DNA of 26,191 bases from RGIG6353 sp045594565 (GTDB taxonomy: Bacteria > Bacillota > Clostridia > Oscillospirales > SIG627), in contig JAZNYT010000076.1 of assembly GCA_045594565.1 (NCBI GenBank), forward strand, positions 1 to 26,191. The letters are read 5' to 3'. The translations under genes and the position numbers were made by a program. Shown piece by piece: positions 8,281 to 15,867 of the stretch. The notes beneath the pieces are model-generated. The model did not search any database. It had not been told where the DNA came from and saw nothing but the letters and a program-made list of their open reading frames with translations. Positions within the stretch are counted from its first letter, which is position 1, and every line of letters starts with the position of its first letter.

Positions 8281-9532
8281 CAAGTGCTTTTTGCCCTATA
8301 TCCTTGCGGTAAAATGCATTGTCGAAATGCACCTTTTCGCTTGCACAATATGCTTTTTCTATAGCCTTTTCAAGAGTGTCTGCCTTTGCTACAACGCCGA
8401 GAACTCTGCCTCCAGCACTCTTTATCTTGCCGTCCTCTGCTTTTGCTCCTGCATAGTAGATAAAGGCATCGCCTATATCTTCTTCGGTTATCTCGAATCC
8501 CGATTCATACTTTTCGGGATAGCCCTTTGATGCGTGAACTATACAGGCAGCGGCACCCTTTGAAAATCTCACGTCAAGGCTACCTAGAGTTCCGTTTCTT
8601 GTTGCCATCATGGTTTCAAGAAGGTCTGTTTCCATGAGAGGAAGAACTACCTGTGTTTCGGGGTCGCCGAAACGGCAGTTATATTCAATAACCTTGGGGC
8701 CCTTGGGGGTAAGCATAAGTCCGAAGTAGAGGCATCCCTTGAAGGGACGGCCCTCTGCCTTCATAGCCTCGATAGTAGGCTTGAAGATGGTCTTCATACA
8801 CTCATCTGCAATATCTTCGGTGTAGCAGGGGTTAGGTGCTATAGTACCCATACCGCCTGTGTTAAGTCCGCGGTCACCGTCAAGGGCTCTCTTATGGTCC
8901 ATAGAGGATACCATTGGAACAACTGTCTCACCGTCGGTGAAGGAGAGCACCGAAACCTCGGGACCGGTTAAGAATTCTTCTATAACGATACGGCTGCCGC
9001 TCTTACCGAAAGCGCCATCCTCCATCATCATCTTTATTGCTTTTTCTGCATCGTCGATGGTTTCTGCAATAATAACGCCCTTGCCGAGAGCAAGTCCGTC
9101 AGCCTTGATAACGATGGGAGCTTCCTTTGTACGAACGTAAGAGATAGCCTCCTCCATATTATCAAAGGTCTCGTATTCGGCAGTGGGTATGCCGTATTTC
9201 TTCATAAGGTTTTTGGAGAAAATTTTGCTTCCCTCGATTTCCGCAGCTGCGGCATTTGGGCCGAAACAGGGAATACCAATCTCCTCAAGTCTGTCTACCG
9301 TGCCAAGCACCAGCGGGTCGTCGGGGGCAACTACCGCAAAGTCAACCGGATGATTTTTTGCAAAATCCACGATAGCATCGGTGTCCTTTGCCCCGATATT
9401 CACACATTCCGCATCCTTTGCAATACCGCCGTTACCGGGGAGTGCCCAAATATGCTCTACGCTTTTGTTTTCTTTTATCTTTTTGATGATGGCGTGTTCT
9501 CGACCGCCACCGCCGATTACAAGTATGTTCAT
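8264..9532 (-). CDS. purD: Phosphoribosylamine-glycine ligase (GAR synthetase)
   Basis: Joins phosphoribosylamine and glycine with ATP to make GAR, second step of IMP synthesis. The 422-residue protein has the usual length and the N-terminal VIGGGGREHAI, an ATP-grasp core with APIVIKADGLALGKGVI, and YFGLMLTPKGPKVIEYNCRF leading into GDPETQ. The start at 9532 places the protein on the family N-terminus; the open frame continues 26 codons upstream into the repeat element and is not counted. The ribosome binding site is weak, AAGGA about eleven bases upstream. The gene lies between two copies of the hairpin element in the middle of the purine operon. Confidence 0.96.
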   Translation of the reverse strand: MNILVIGGGGREHAIIKKIKENKSVEHIWALPGNGGIAKDAECVNIGAKDTDAIVDFAKNHPVDFAVVAPDDPLVLGTVDRLEEIGIPCFGPNAAAAEIEGSKIFSKNLMKKYGIPTAEYETFDNMEEAISYVRTKEAPIVIKADGLALGKGVIIAETIDDAEKAIKMMMEDGAFGKSGSRIVIEEFLTGPEVSVLSFTDGETVVPMVSSMDHKRALDGDRGLNTGGMGTIAPNPCYTEDIADECMKTIFKPTIEAMKAEGRPFKGCLYFGLMLTPKGPKVIEYNCRFGDPETQVVLPLMETDLLETMMATRNGTLGSLDVRFSKGAAACIVHASKGYPEKYESGFEITEEDIGDAFIYYAGAKAEDGKIKSAGGRVLGVVAKADTLEKAIEKAYCASEKVHFDNAFYRKDIGQKALELSRK

Positions 9533-9562
9533 TATAAAAAATATCCTTACATTTCTATTTTT

Positions 9563-9676
9563 AATGAATATTGAAGATTGAAAAATGAATAATTTCGGAA
9601 AATTTTGCAAAGCAAAATTATAATTTATTGTGAATTTTCCTGAAGGAAAATTGACCTTAATTATTCATTATTCATT
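9563..9676. repeat. Intergenic hairpin element, copy 2 (AICARFT/purD)
   Basis: Left end AATGAATATTGAAGATTG, right end CATTATTCATT, hairpin a TTTTGC-AAA-GCAAAA, hairpin b TTTTCC-TGA-GGAAAA. Hairpin b has a different sequence from copy 1 at the same position but remains fully paired. The right edge abuts the inverted repeat at 9677. Confidence 0.85.
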
Positions 9677-9713
9677 CTCTTCCATCATTGAGCAAAGCTC
9701 AATGATGGAAGAG
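9677..9713. repeat. 17-bp perfect inverted repeat spanning the AICARFT stop codon
   Basis: CTCTTCCATCATTGAGC (9677-9693) pairs exactly with 9697-9713 around a 3-base loop. The right arm holds the last four codons (for LFHH) and the TGA stop of the AICARFT gene; the left arm is its inverted copy and touches the end of element copy 2. No U-run follows on the minus strand. Confidence 0.95.
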
Positions 9714-10883
9714 TCTCATTCCTGTGAACGCCATAGTCATACCAAACTTGTCGCAGGTTTCAATGACTTGGTCGTCACGAACCGAGCCGCCGGGCTCTGC
9801 AACGTATGAAACACCGCTGCGCTTTGCACGCTCAATATTGTCACCGAAGGGGAAGAAAGCGTCGGAGGCAAGAGAAACACCTGTGATAGAATCAAGGTAA
9901 GCTCTCTTTTCTTCCTTGGTAAGCACCTCGGGCTTCTCTGTAAAGAAGCTCTGCCATACGCCGTCGGCAAGCACCTCCTCGGGCTCGTCGGAAAGGTAGA
10001 TGTCAATGCAGTTGTCTCTTTCGGGACGGCGAACACTCTCAAGGAAAGGAAGAGCGAGAGTCTTGGGGTGCTGACGAAGGTGCCAGAGGTCTGCCTTGCT
10101 TCCTGCAAGACGAGTACAGAGAATTCTGGACTGCTGACCTGCGCCAACGCCGATACACTGTCCGTCATAAGCGTATGCAACTGAATTTGACTGTGTATAT
10201 TTGAGAGTAATAAGAGCAATTATGAGGTCAATTGCCTTGTCCTCGGGAAGCTCTTTGTTTGCAGTTACTATATTCGAAAGGAGCTCTTTGTTGATTTTGA
10301 AGTTATTTCTGCCCTGCTCAAAGGTAATTCCGAAAACTTCCTTGTGCTCAATTTCAGCGGGAACATAGCTTTCGTCTATTTTAACGATGTTGTAAGCGCC
10401 CTTCTTTTTGCCCTTCAGTATCTCGAGTGCCGCGTCGTCGTAGTCGGGAGCGATAATTCCGTCGGAAACCTCTCTTGCAATAAGACGTGCAGTTACAACG
10501 TCACACTTATCGGAAAGAGCTATCCAGTCACCGAAGGAAGACTGACGGTCGGTGCCTCTCGCTCTTGCATAAGCGGATGCAAGAAGGGAGGAGTCAAGGT
10601 CCTCAATATCGTCAACGAAGCAAGCCTTCTTGAGACTTTCGGGGAGAATTTTTCCTATCGCCGCCGAGGTGGGTGATACGTGCTTGAAGGAGGTAGCGGC
10701 AACCATACCTGTCGCTTCCTTTATTTCCTTTACAAGCTGCCATGAGTTGAATGCATCAAGAAAGTTTATGTAGCCGGGACGTCCGTTGAGAATCTCAATG
10801 GGAAGCTCACTTCCGTCTCTCATATATATTTTAGAGGGCTTCTGATTGGGGTTACAACCGTATTTAAGCTCAAAATCAAGCAT
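9699..10883 (-). CDS. purH: AICAR transformylase, stand-alone (PurH C-terminal domain type)
   Basis: Transfers a formyl group from 10-formyl-THF to AICAR (ZMP), giving FAICAR, the penultimate step to IMP. The protein has 394 residues and is the transformylase part only; the N-terminal IMP cyclohydrolase domain of ordinary bifunctional PurH (about 510-520 residues in all) is missing. The catalytic Lys67-His68 pair is in SFKHVSP, and NPNQKPSKIY, RGTDRQSSFGDW, KYTQSNSVAY and IGVGAGQQSR are conserved, ending in the usual FTGMRLFHH. A GGAGAG site precedes the start. It follows purO by 11 bases, so the two enzymes of the last two steps are translated side by side. Its substrate is the parent of the ZTP sensed by the leader of this operon. 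Confidence 0.93.
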   Translation of the reverse strand: MLDFELKYGCNPNQKPSKIYMRDGSELPIEILNGRPGYINFLDAFNSWQLVKEIKEATGMVAATSFKHVSPTSAAIGKILPESLKKACFVDDIEDLDSSLLASAYARARGTDRQSSFGDWIALSDKCDVVTARLIAREVSDGIIAPDYDDAALEILKGKKKGAYNIVKIDESYVPAEIEHKEVFGITFEQGRNNFKINKELLSNIVTANKELPEDKAIDLIIALITLKYTQSNSVAYAYDGQCIGVGAGQQSRILCTRLAGSKADLWHLRQHPKTLALPFLESVRRPERDNCIDIYLSDEPEEVLADGVWQSFFTEKPEVLTKEEKRAYLDSITGVSLASDAFFPFGDNIERAKRSGVSYVAEPGGSVRDDQVIETCDKFGMTMAFTGMRLFHH

Positions 10884-10894
10884 TTTTTCTCTCC

Positions 10895-11638
10895 TTATAT
10901 GTTCTTATTTATGATAATTTCTTCTGCGGGGCTGCCGTCAAGGGGTACGCATCTTATGAGAAGGGATACCTTGTTGTCGGCATTGAGGTTTGTCCAAACC
11001 TCCTCTGCAAAGTCCTCAGCGTTGTCGGGAAGCTCTACCACCTCAGGCTCTCCGTAGAAGGAAGGGATGGGATTTCCGTCGCACTCGTAGGTGTGAATGA
11101 AGTGACCGAGTCCTGCTATGGGTGAGTAGTTATAGGTGTATCTGTTACAAACCTCGGGATTTCCGTCCGAGCTTTTCAGAATTGACATTTTATAGGTGAA
11201 GCTCTCCTCTACAAAGTTGTAGTAAAGAGCCGCGGAAATTCTCGGTGTGAAGTTAGGAGCGTCGGGCTCGAACTCGCGTGTGAGAAGCGCCTTTTCAAAA
11301 GCAAATTCGTCTTCGGGTGTTTCGTTCATAAAGTCGTAAATGGTATTTGTCTGATCGCCGTTTGTAACGATGTCAACGTTACCCTCGAAAGCCGAAAGGT
11401 AGGGGTTATAGATGATAAGGCTGGGGTCGGTGAGCTTTGACTCATCAAACGCCTTAGTTCTCATACCGCCCTCAAATCTCTGGAAAATTCTGTTACGGCT
11501 GTTCTCACTTCTTCCCATAATGAAGTAAGCAATCATCGCCTTCTTGCCGTCAGCACTGAGACCTGTGATTATTCCTCTGCCGGGATATGAATTATTGCTT
11601 AAAAGCTCTTTTATTGTGTTCTTACCCTTTACACTCAT
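10895..11638 (-). CDS. purO: IMP cyclohydrolase, PurO-like
   Basis: A 247-residue protein resembling the PurO-type IMP cyclohydrolase family, first known from archaea and unrelated in fold to the PurH cyclohydrolase domain. It would close the ring of FAICAR to IMP, the last pathway step. Visible family features are the N-terminal SYPGRGIITGLSADGKKAM, MGRSENSRNRIF and TPRISAALYYN. It is somewhat longer than the archaeal enzymes (near 200 residues). The context fits well: it lies between purN and a transformylase that lacks its own cyclohydrolase domain, which leaves the reaction open otherwise. Its start is one base from the purN stop codon, with its ribosome binding site inside the end of purN, so translation is probably coupled. 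Confidence 0.85.
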   Translation of the reverse strand: MSVKGKNTIKELLSNNSYPGRGIITGLSADGKKAMIAYFIMGRSENSRNRIFQRFEGGMRTKAFDESKLTDPSLIIYNPYLSAFEGNVDIVTNGDQTNTIYDFMNETPEDEFAFEKALLTREFEPDAPNFTPRISAALYYNFVEESFTYKMSILKSSDGNPEVCNRYTYNYSPIAGLGHFIHTYECDGNPIPSFYGEPEVVELPDNAEDFAEEVWTNLNADNKVSLLIRCVPLDGSPAEEIIINKNI

Positions 11639-11639
11639 T

Positions 11640-12248
11640 TTATTTACTCTCCTGTATCATTTTAGAAACGTATTCTGCGGCACGGGGAAGAATAATCCAC
11701 TCTGCCTCCTCCATAACTCGTCTCTGGAGTATTTCGGGAGTGTCCCCGTCCTTGATTTCAACCGCCTTCTGGAAAAGAATCCTTCCGCCGTCGGGTATCT
11801 CATTTACAAAATGTACCGTTGCACCCGTAACCTTAACGCCCTTTTCAAGAGCTGCCTCGTGGACCTTCAGTCCGTAGAAGCCTTTACCGCAAAAGGAGGG
11901 TATAAGGGAGGGGTGTACGTTTATTATTCTTTCGGGATAGTCGTCGGTGAAGTCCTTTGTAAGAATGGACATAAAGCCTGCAAGGACGATAAGGTCTATC
12001 TTTTCTTCCTCGAGAATAGCCTTCACCTTTTCTTCAAAGGCTTCCTGACTTCCCTCTTCCTTCTTTGTAACTACTGCACTCTTTATTCCTGCCTTCTTTG
12101 CCCTTTCAAGAGCAAAAGCCGTGTGGGAGTTTGAGAGCACCAGTGATATTTCACCGCTCTTTATCTCACCGCGATGCTCGGCATCAATGAGTGCCTGTAA
12201 ATTTGTACCGCCGCCTGAGACGAAGACGGCAATTCTTGTTTTGTTCAT
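11640..12248 (-). CDS. purN: Phosphoribosylglycinamide formyltransferase
   Basis: Transfers the formyl group of 10-formyl-THF to GAR, third step of IMP synthesis. The 202-residue length is standard. It shows VFVSGGGTNLQALID at the start and INVHPSLIPSFCGKGFYGLK with the catalytic Asn and His of NVH, then ATVHFVNEIPDGG with the catalytic Asp. The start at 12248 has GGAG five bases upstream; the 29 codons of open frame before it run through a repeat element. This is the first of two folate-dependent steps coded in the operon, the other being the AICAR transformylase; both need formate-derived one-carbon units. It is followed one base later by purO. Confidence 0.96.
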   Translation of the reverse strand: MNKTRIAVFVSGGGTNLQALIDAEHRGEIKSGEISLVLSNSHTAFALERAKKAGIKSAVVTKKEEGSQEAFEEKVKAILEEEKIDLIVLAGFMSILTKDFTDDYPERIINVHPSLIPSFCGKGFYGLKVHEAALEKGVKVTGATVHFVNEIPDGGRILFQKAVEIKDGDTPEILQRRVMEEAEWIILPRAAEYVSKMIQESK

Positions 12249-12265
12249 AATTACTCCGTAATTAA

Positions 12266-12495
12266 AATGATTGAATAATGAATAATGAATATTGAAGAAT
12301 TGTGGACAATTTGCCTTTGGCAAATTTACAATCAATTATAATTCCCTTACGGGAAATTGTTTGTTTTATTATAGTTTTTGTGGGGGTTAAAGGGGGAGTG
12401 CTTTTATGAAAAGCATTTCCCCTTGATATAATAAATCGAAAATTTCCAAAGGAAATTAACCCAAATTATTCAATCTTCAATTTTCATTATTCATT
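12266..12495. repeat. Intergenic hairpin element, copy 3, enlarged by a nested module (purM/purN)
   Basis: At 230 bp it is about 100 bp longer than the others. It has hairpin a TTTGCC-TTT-GGCAAA, hairpin b TTCCC-TTAC-GGGAA, then an extra module with the second-family stem (12390-12424) and a third hairpin TTTCC-AAA-GGAAA, and the right end CATTATTCATT. GGGTTAA and TTAACCC segments flank the extra module. Confidence 0.8.
12390..12434. repeat. Second-family hairpin nested in copy 3
   Basis: Arms AAGGGGGAGTGCTTTT and AAAAGCATTTCCCCTT pair around an ATG loop with two G-T wobbles if read as plus-strand RNA, followed by GATATAATAAAT. The shape and the flank match 2595-2640. Confidence 0.7.
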
Positions 12496-12517
12496 AAAAT
12501 TAAACGAGTTTAATTTT
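12496..12517. repeat. 10-bp perfect inverted repeat spanning the purM stop codon
   Basis: AAAATTAAAC (12496-12505) pairs with GTTTAATTTT (12508-12517) around a 2-base loop, and includes the last codons and the TAA of purM. It begins at the base next to the end of element copy 3. Confidence 0.8.
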
Positions 12518-13546
12518 CTCCTCGCCCTTTACTATCTTACCGATAACGTAAGCGTCCTCTCCGTTTGCTTTGAGGATTTCGATAGCGCGGTCGGCTTCTT
12601 TTGCAGGAACTACAATGCTCATACCTACACCCATATTGAAGGTGTTGAACATATCTCTTTCGGGAATGTTTCCTGTCTTTGCGATAAGGTCGAAGAGAGG
12701 AAGAACCTTCACATCGTCCTTCTTTATTTCCGCGCAAAGTCCGTCGGGGATAGAACGGGGAATATTCTCGTAGAATCCGCCGCCCGTAATATGGGAAATG
12801 CCCTTAACGTCCACTTCCTTCATAAGAGCAAGCACAGGCTTTACGTAAATCTTTGTAGGCTCAAGAAGTGCTTCGCCAAGGCTCTTGCCGGAAAGCTCGG
12901 GGAGAGGCTTTTTAAGGTCGCAGTTTTCTACGTCAAACACCTTTCTTACAAGAGAAAAGCCGTTTGAATGAACGCCTGATGAAGGGAGAGCTATTACGAC
13001 GTCGCCCTCTGCCATCTTCTTGTTGTCTATAACCTTGGGCCTGTCTACCATACCAACGGCAAAGCCTGCAAGGTCATACTCGTCAACGGGGTAGAAGCCG
13101 GGCATTTCTGCAGTTTCACCGCCTATAAGAGCAGCACCTGCTCTCACACAGCCCTCTGCAACACCCTTAACAATGTCTGCAATTCTTTCGGGAACGTTCT
13201 TGCCGCAAGCAATATAGTCGAGGAAAAAGAGAGGTGCGGCACCCGAGCATATAACGTCGTTTACACACATAGCAACACAGTCGATGCCAACAGTATCATG
13301 CTTGTCCATGAGAAAAGCAATCTTAAGCTTTGTTCCGACGCCGTCTGTTCCACTTACAAGAACAGGCTCAGCCATACCCGCAATATTCGGAACAAAAAGT
13401 CCGCCGAAGCCTCCGATATCACAATCCGAGCCCTTGGTCTGTGTTCTTGCAACGTGAGCTTTCATAAGCTCAACTGCTTTATAACCTGCAGTAATGTCTA
13501 CGCCTGCTGCGGCGTAGCTTGCAGAGGATGAGTTTTCGTGAATCAT
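12500..13546 (-). CDS. purM: Phosphoribosylformylglycinamidine cyclo-ligase (AIR synthetase)
   Basis: Closes FGAM to AIR with ATP, fifth step of IMP synthesis. The 348-residue protein has the normal length and the family blocks SYAAAGVDI, VSGTDGVGTKLKIAF, DYIACGKNVPERIADIVKG, GGETAEMPGFY and SHITGGGFYENIPR. GGAG lies about eleven bases before the start, rather far. The purine operon has purF upstream and purN downstream, with a hairpin element on each side. Its last codons form one arm of an inverted repeat that touches element copy 3. Confidence 0.97.
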   Translation of the reverse strand: MIHENSSSASYAAAGVDITAGYKAVELMKAHVARTQTKGSDCDIGGFGGLFVPNIAGMAEPVLVSGTDGVGTKLKIAFLMDKHDTVGIDCVAMCVNDVICSGAAPLFFLDYIACGKNVPERIADIVKGVAEGCVRAGAALIGGETAEMPGFYPVDEYDLAGFAVGMVDRPKVIDNKKMAEGDVVIALPSSGVHSNGFSLVRKVFDVENCDLKKPLPELSGKSLGEALLEPTKIYVKPVLALMKEVDVKGISHITGGGFYENIPRSIPDGLCAEIKKDDVKVLPLFDLIAKTGNIPERDMFNTFNMGVGMSIVVPAKEADRAIEILKANGEDAYVIGKIVKGEEKIKLV

Positions 13547-13569
13547 AGTATTTCTATCTCCTTAAATTT

Positions 13570-13695
13570 AGTGAATATTGAATAATGAATATTGAATAAT
13601 TGCGGATAATTTGCCCCTGGCAAATTTACGATTGTTTGTAATTTTGCTTTGCAAAATCACCTTAATTTTTCAATCTTCAATTTTCATTATTCATT
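13570..13695. repeat. Intergenic hairpin element, copy 4 (purF/purM)
   Basis: The left end is GTGAATATTGAATAATG and the right end CATTATTCATT. Hairpin a (13608-13626) is TTTGCC-CCT-GGCAAA and hairpin b (13641-13657) is TTTTGC-TTT-GCAAAA, joined by TACGATTGTTTGTA. Its right edge abuts the inverted repeat at 13696. Confidence 0.85.
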
Positions 13696-13727
13696 GTAAA
13701 GAATAGAACGGAAGTTCTATTCTTTAC
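13696..13727. repeat. 14-bp perfect inverted repeat spanning the purF stop codon
   Basis: GTAAAGAATAGAAC (13696-13709) pairs exactly with 13714-13727 around GGAA. The right arm holds the last codons (Lys, Glu) and the TAG stop of purF; the left arm is an inverted copy starting at the base next to element copy 4. No U-run follows on the minus strand. Confidence 0.95.
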
Positions 13728-15141
13728 CGGTCCAGCAGTACGTGCAAAGCTCACTCTCGTCAAGTCCGATTGCCTTGATAATTCCCTCAAGGGTCTGATA
13801 CTCAAGGGAAGCGAAGCCGAACTTTTCGGAAATCTTTTGTCGGAGAGCCTTTCCTCTTTCGGTATAAGGAGAAGCGTACTCGTCGATATACTTCTCACCC
13901 TCCTCACCCTCAAGCTCAAGAATTATTCTTCTTGCTATAAGGTCATAGTCCGATTTATTACGTGAGAAGTTGAGATATTTACAGCCGTACATAATAGGAG
14001 GGCAAGCCGAACGCATATGTACGTCAACGGCACCGTTATCGTAAAGGAACTCAACGGTTTCCTGAAGCTGTGTTCCGCGGACTATCGAGTCGTCCACAAG
14101 AAGAAGCTTCTTGTTTTCTATAAAGTCATGTACGGGAATTTGCTTCATCTTCGCAATCTTGACTCTCTGTGCACTGCCCGAGGGCATAAAGGAACGGGGC
14201 CAAGTGGGAGTATATTTTATAAAAGGTCTGGTGAAGGGTAATTTCGACGTGTTGGCGTAGCCGATAGCGTGAGGTGTTCCCGAATCGGGCACACCCGAAA
14301 CCGAGTCAACGTCGCTTGCCACACCTGCTTTTTTGTCATTCTCCGCCATTATCTCGCCGTTTCTTATTCTCATAGCCTCCACGTTTATTCCGTCGTAGGA
14401 GGATGCGGGATAGCCGAAGTACGCCCAAAGGAAAGCACAGGTCTTTTTACATCCGCTTCCCTCAAAGAGAGTTTTCATACCGTTGGGGGTAAGCTCTACT
14501 ATTTCTCCTGCCTTAAGGTCACGCACCTTTTCGTAACCAAGCTTTGTGTAGGAGTAGGTTTCGAAGGCGGCGCAGTAGCCGTCCTCGTCACGTCCTACCG
14601 AGAGGGGAAGCCTTCCGCACTTATCACGTGCTACTATAAGAGAGCCGTCGGATTTTAAAATCATAACGAGCGCTGTGCCGTCGATGACCTTGTGGGCAAA
14701 CCTTATTCCCTCAACGAAGTCGCCTTTTAGGGCTATGAGGGCGGATACAAGCTCGGTAGGCGTTACCTGACCGCCGCTGAGCGAGTCAAAGTGATAGCCA
14801 ACAGGCTCGAAGTGCTCTTTTATTATTTCTTCAACGTTGTTTATTCTGCCCACCGTTGCCACGGCATAGGTGCCGAGTATCGAGCGCACCAGCTGAGGCT
14901 GAGGGTCTGTATCGCTTATAGCGCCGATACAGGAGGTGCCCTTCATCTCGGTAAGTACGTTGTCGAATTTTGTACGGAAGGGAGAATTTGAAATATTGTG
15001 GATATCACGCTGGAAGCCTTCTTCCTTGTCCCAAGCGGTCATACCCGCTCTGCGTGTTCCCAGATGTGAGTGATAGTCGGTGCCGAAGAAAACGTCGGAC
15101 ACCGCATCTCTCTTTGAAGTAAGTCCGAATACTCCGCCCAT
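13717..15141 (-). CDS. purF: Amidophosphoribosyltransferase-like protein without a glutaminase nucleophile
   Basis: PurF normally uses glutamine-derived ammonia and PRPP to make phosphoribosylamine, first step of IMP synthesis. This 474-residue copy starts MGGVFG where active enzymes have CGVFG or CGIVG, so the N-terminal catalytic cysteine is glycine (codon GGC). By eye, other glutamine-site residues are also lost: the HNGN loop reads GRINN (98-102), RYST reads ISDT, and the Asp before TE is Pro or Thr. The phosphoribosyltransferase half is intact, with LLLVDDSIVRGT and DGINVEAMR. Cys235, Cys387, Cys466 and Cys469 match the four [4Fe-4S] ligands of the Bacillus enzyme. There is no propeptide. 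It starts three bases after purC. Ammonia-dependent synthesis of phosphoribosylamine is my inference. Confidence 0.88.
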   Translation of the reverse strand: MGGVFGLTSKRDAVSDVFFGTDYHSHLGTRRAGMTAWDKEEGFQRDIHNISNSPFRTKFDNVLTEMKGTSCIGAISDTDPQPQLVRSILGTYAVATVGRINNVEEIIKEHFEPVGYHFDSLSGGQVTPTELVSALIALKGDFVEGIRFAHKVIDGTALVMILKSDGSLIVARDKCGRLPLSVGRDEDGYCAAFETYSYTKLGYEKVRDLKAGEIVELTPNGMKTLFEGSGCKKTCAFLWAYFGYPASSYDGINVEAMRIRNGEIMAENDKKAGVASDVDSVSGVPDSGTPHAIGYANTSKLPFTRPFIKYTPTWPRSFMPSGSAQRVKIAKMKQIPVHDFIENKKLLLVDDSIVRGTQLQETVEFLYDNGAVDVHMRSACPPIMYGCKYLNFSRNKSDYDLIARRIILELEGEEGEKYIDEYASPYTERGKALRQKISEKFGFASLEYQTLEGIIKAIGLDESELCTYCWTGKE

Positions 15142-15144
15142 ATT

Positions 15145-15834
15145 TTATCTCACCGAGAAGAAGAGGTCGGAGAGGGTCATAGGATCGATATATTCGCCGT
15201 CCTTGTAAACTCTCATATTACCTGATGCAATTTCGTCGATGAGGTAAACGTCGTCGCCGTCGTGACCGAACTCAAACTTGATATCGTAAAGCTCGAGACC
15301 AAGCTCTGCGAGGTCTTCGGCAATAATCTTTGTAACCTTCTTTGTCATATCGGAAACCTTATCGTACTGAGCGTCGGTCATAACACCGAGAGCAACAATG
15401 CCTTCTTTTGTTACAAGGGGGTCGCCCTTATCGTCATTCTTGAAGGTCATCTCAACGTAGTAGTCCAGGTCAGCGCCCTCTTCGATGTATTCGCTGTAAC
15501 GGCGGAAGAAGCTTCCTACTGCCTTTCTGCGGCAGATAACCTCAAGCCCGTGACCGAAAACCTTGCCTGGGAGAACTTCCATGGTGGTGTTGTCAAGATT
15601 TGCTGAAACGTAGTGAGTTTTGATTCCTGCTTCGCGGAGCTTTTCAAAGTAGTATACAGACATTTTAAGGTTAACCTTACCAACGCCCTCAATCTGAAGT
15701 CCTACGGTGTTTGCACCGGGATCGAATACACCGTCAGCACCTGTGCAGTCGTCCTTGAACTTAAGAAGCACGTTGCCGTTGTCGAGCTGAAATACGTCCT
15801 TTGTCTTACCTGTGTAAATCTTTGTCTTTGCCAT
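15145..15834 (-). CDS. purC: SAICAR synthetase
   Basis: Joins CAIR and aspartate with ATP to give SAICAR. The 229-residue length is normal. The start has KIYTGKTKDVFQL, the nucleotide-binding segment of the family, then KFKDDCTGADG and EVICRRKAVGSFFRRYSEY, aligned with the usual EVIxRNxAAGS block. The C-terminal part reads LIDEIASGNMRVYKDGEY where the common form is DEISPDxCR, so it belongs to a somewhat divergent subgroup. A GGAG site precedes the start. It lies 33 bases after purE and three bases before purF, early in the ZTP-controlled operon. The next enzyme, PurB, is not coded in the window. Confidence 0.94.
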   Translation of the reverse strand: MAKTKIYTGKTKDVFQLDNGNVLLKFKDDCTGADGVFDPGANTVGLQIEGVGKVNLKMSVYYFEKLREAGIKTHYVSANLDNTTMEVLPGKVFGHGLEVICRRKAVGSFFRRYSEYIEEGADLDYYVEMTFKNDDKGDPLVTKEGIVALGVMTDAQYDKVSDMTKKVTKIIAEDLAELGLELYDIKFEFGHDGDDVYLIDEIASGNMRVYKDGEYIDPMTLSDLFFSVR

Positions 15835-15867
15835 AGTTTTGTTCTCCTTTTATGTTACCTAAATTTT

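Noticed and set aside
9533..9610. N-terminal extension of purD
   Set aside because: It translates the repeat element; the family N-terminus begins at the ATG at 9532.
13717..15141. Loss of the PurF cysteine as a simple sequencing error
   Set aside because: One T-to-G change would give Gly from Cys, but the glutamine-binding loop and other residues of the same site are changed as well, and the frame is intact.
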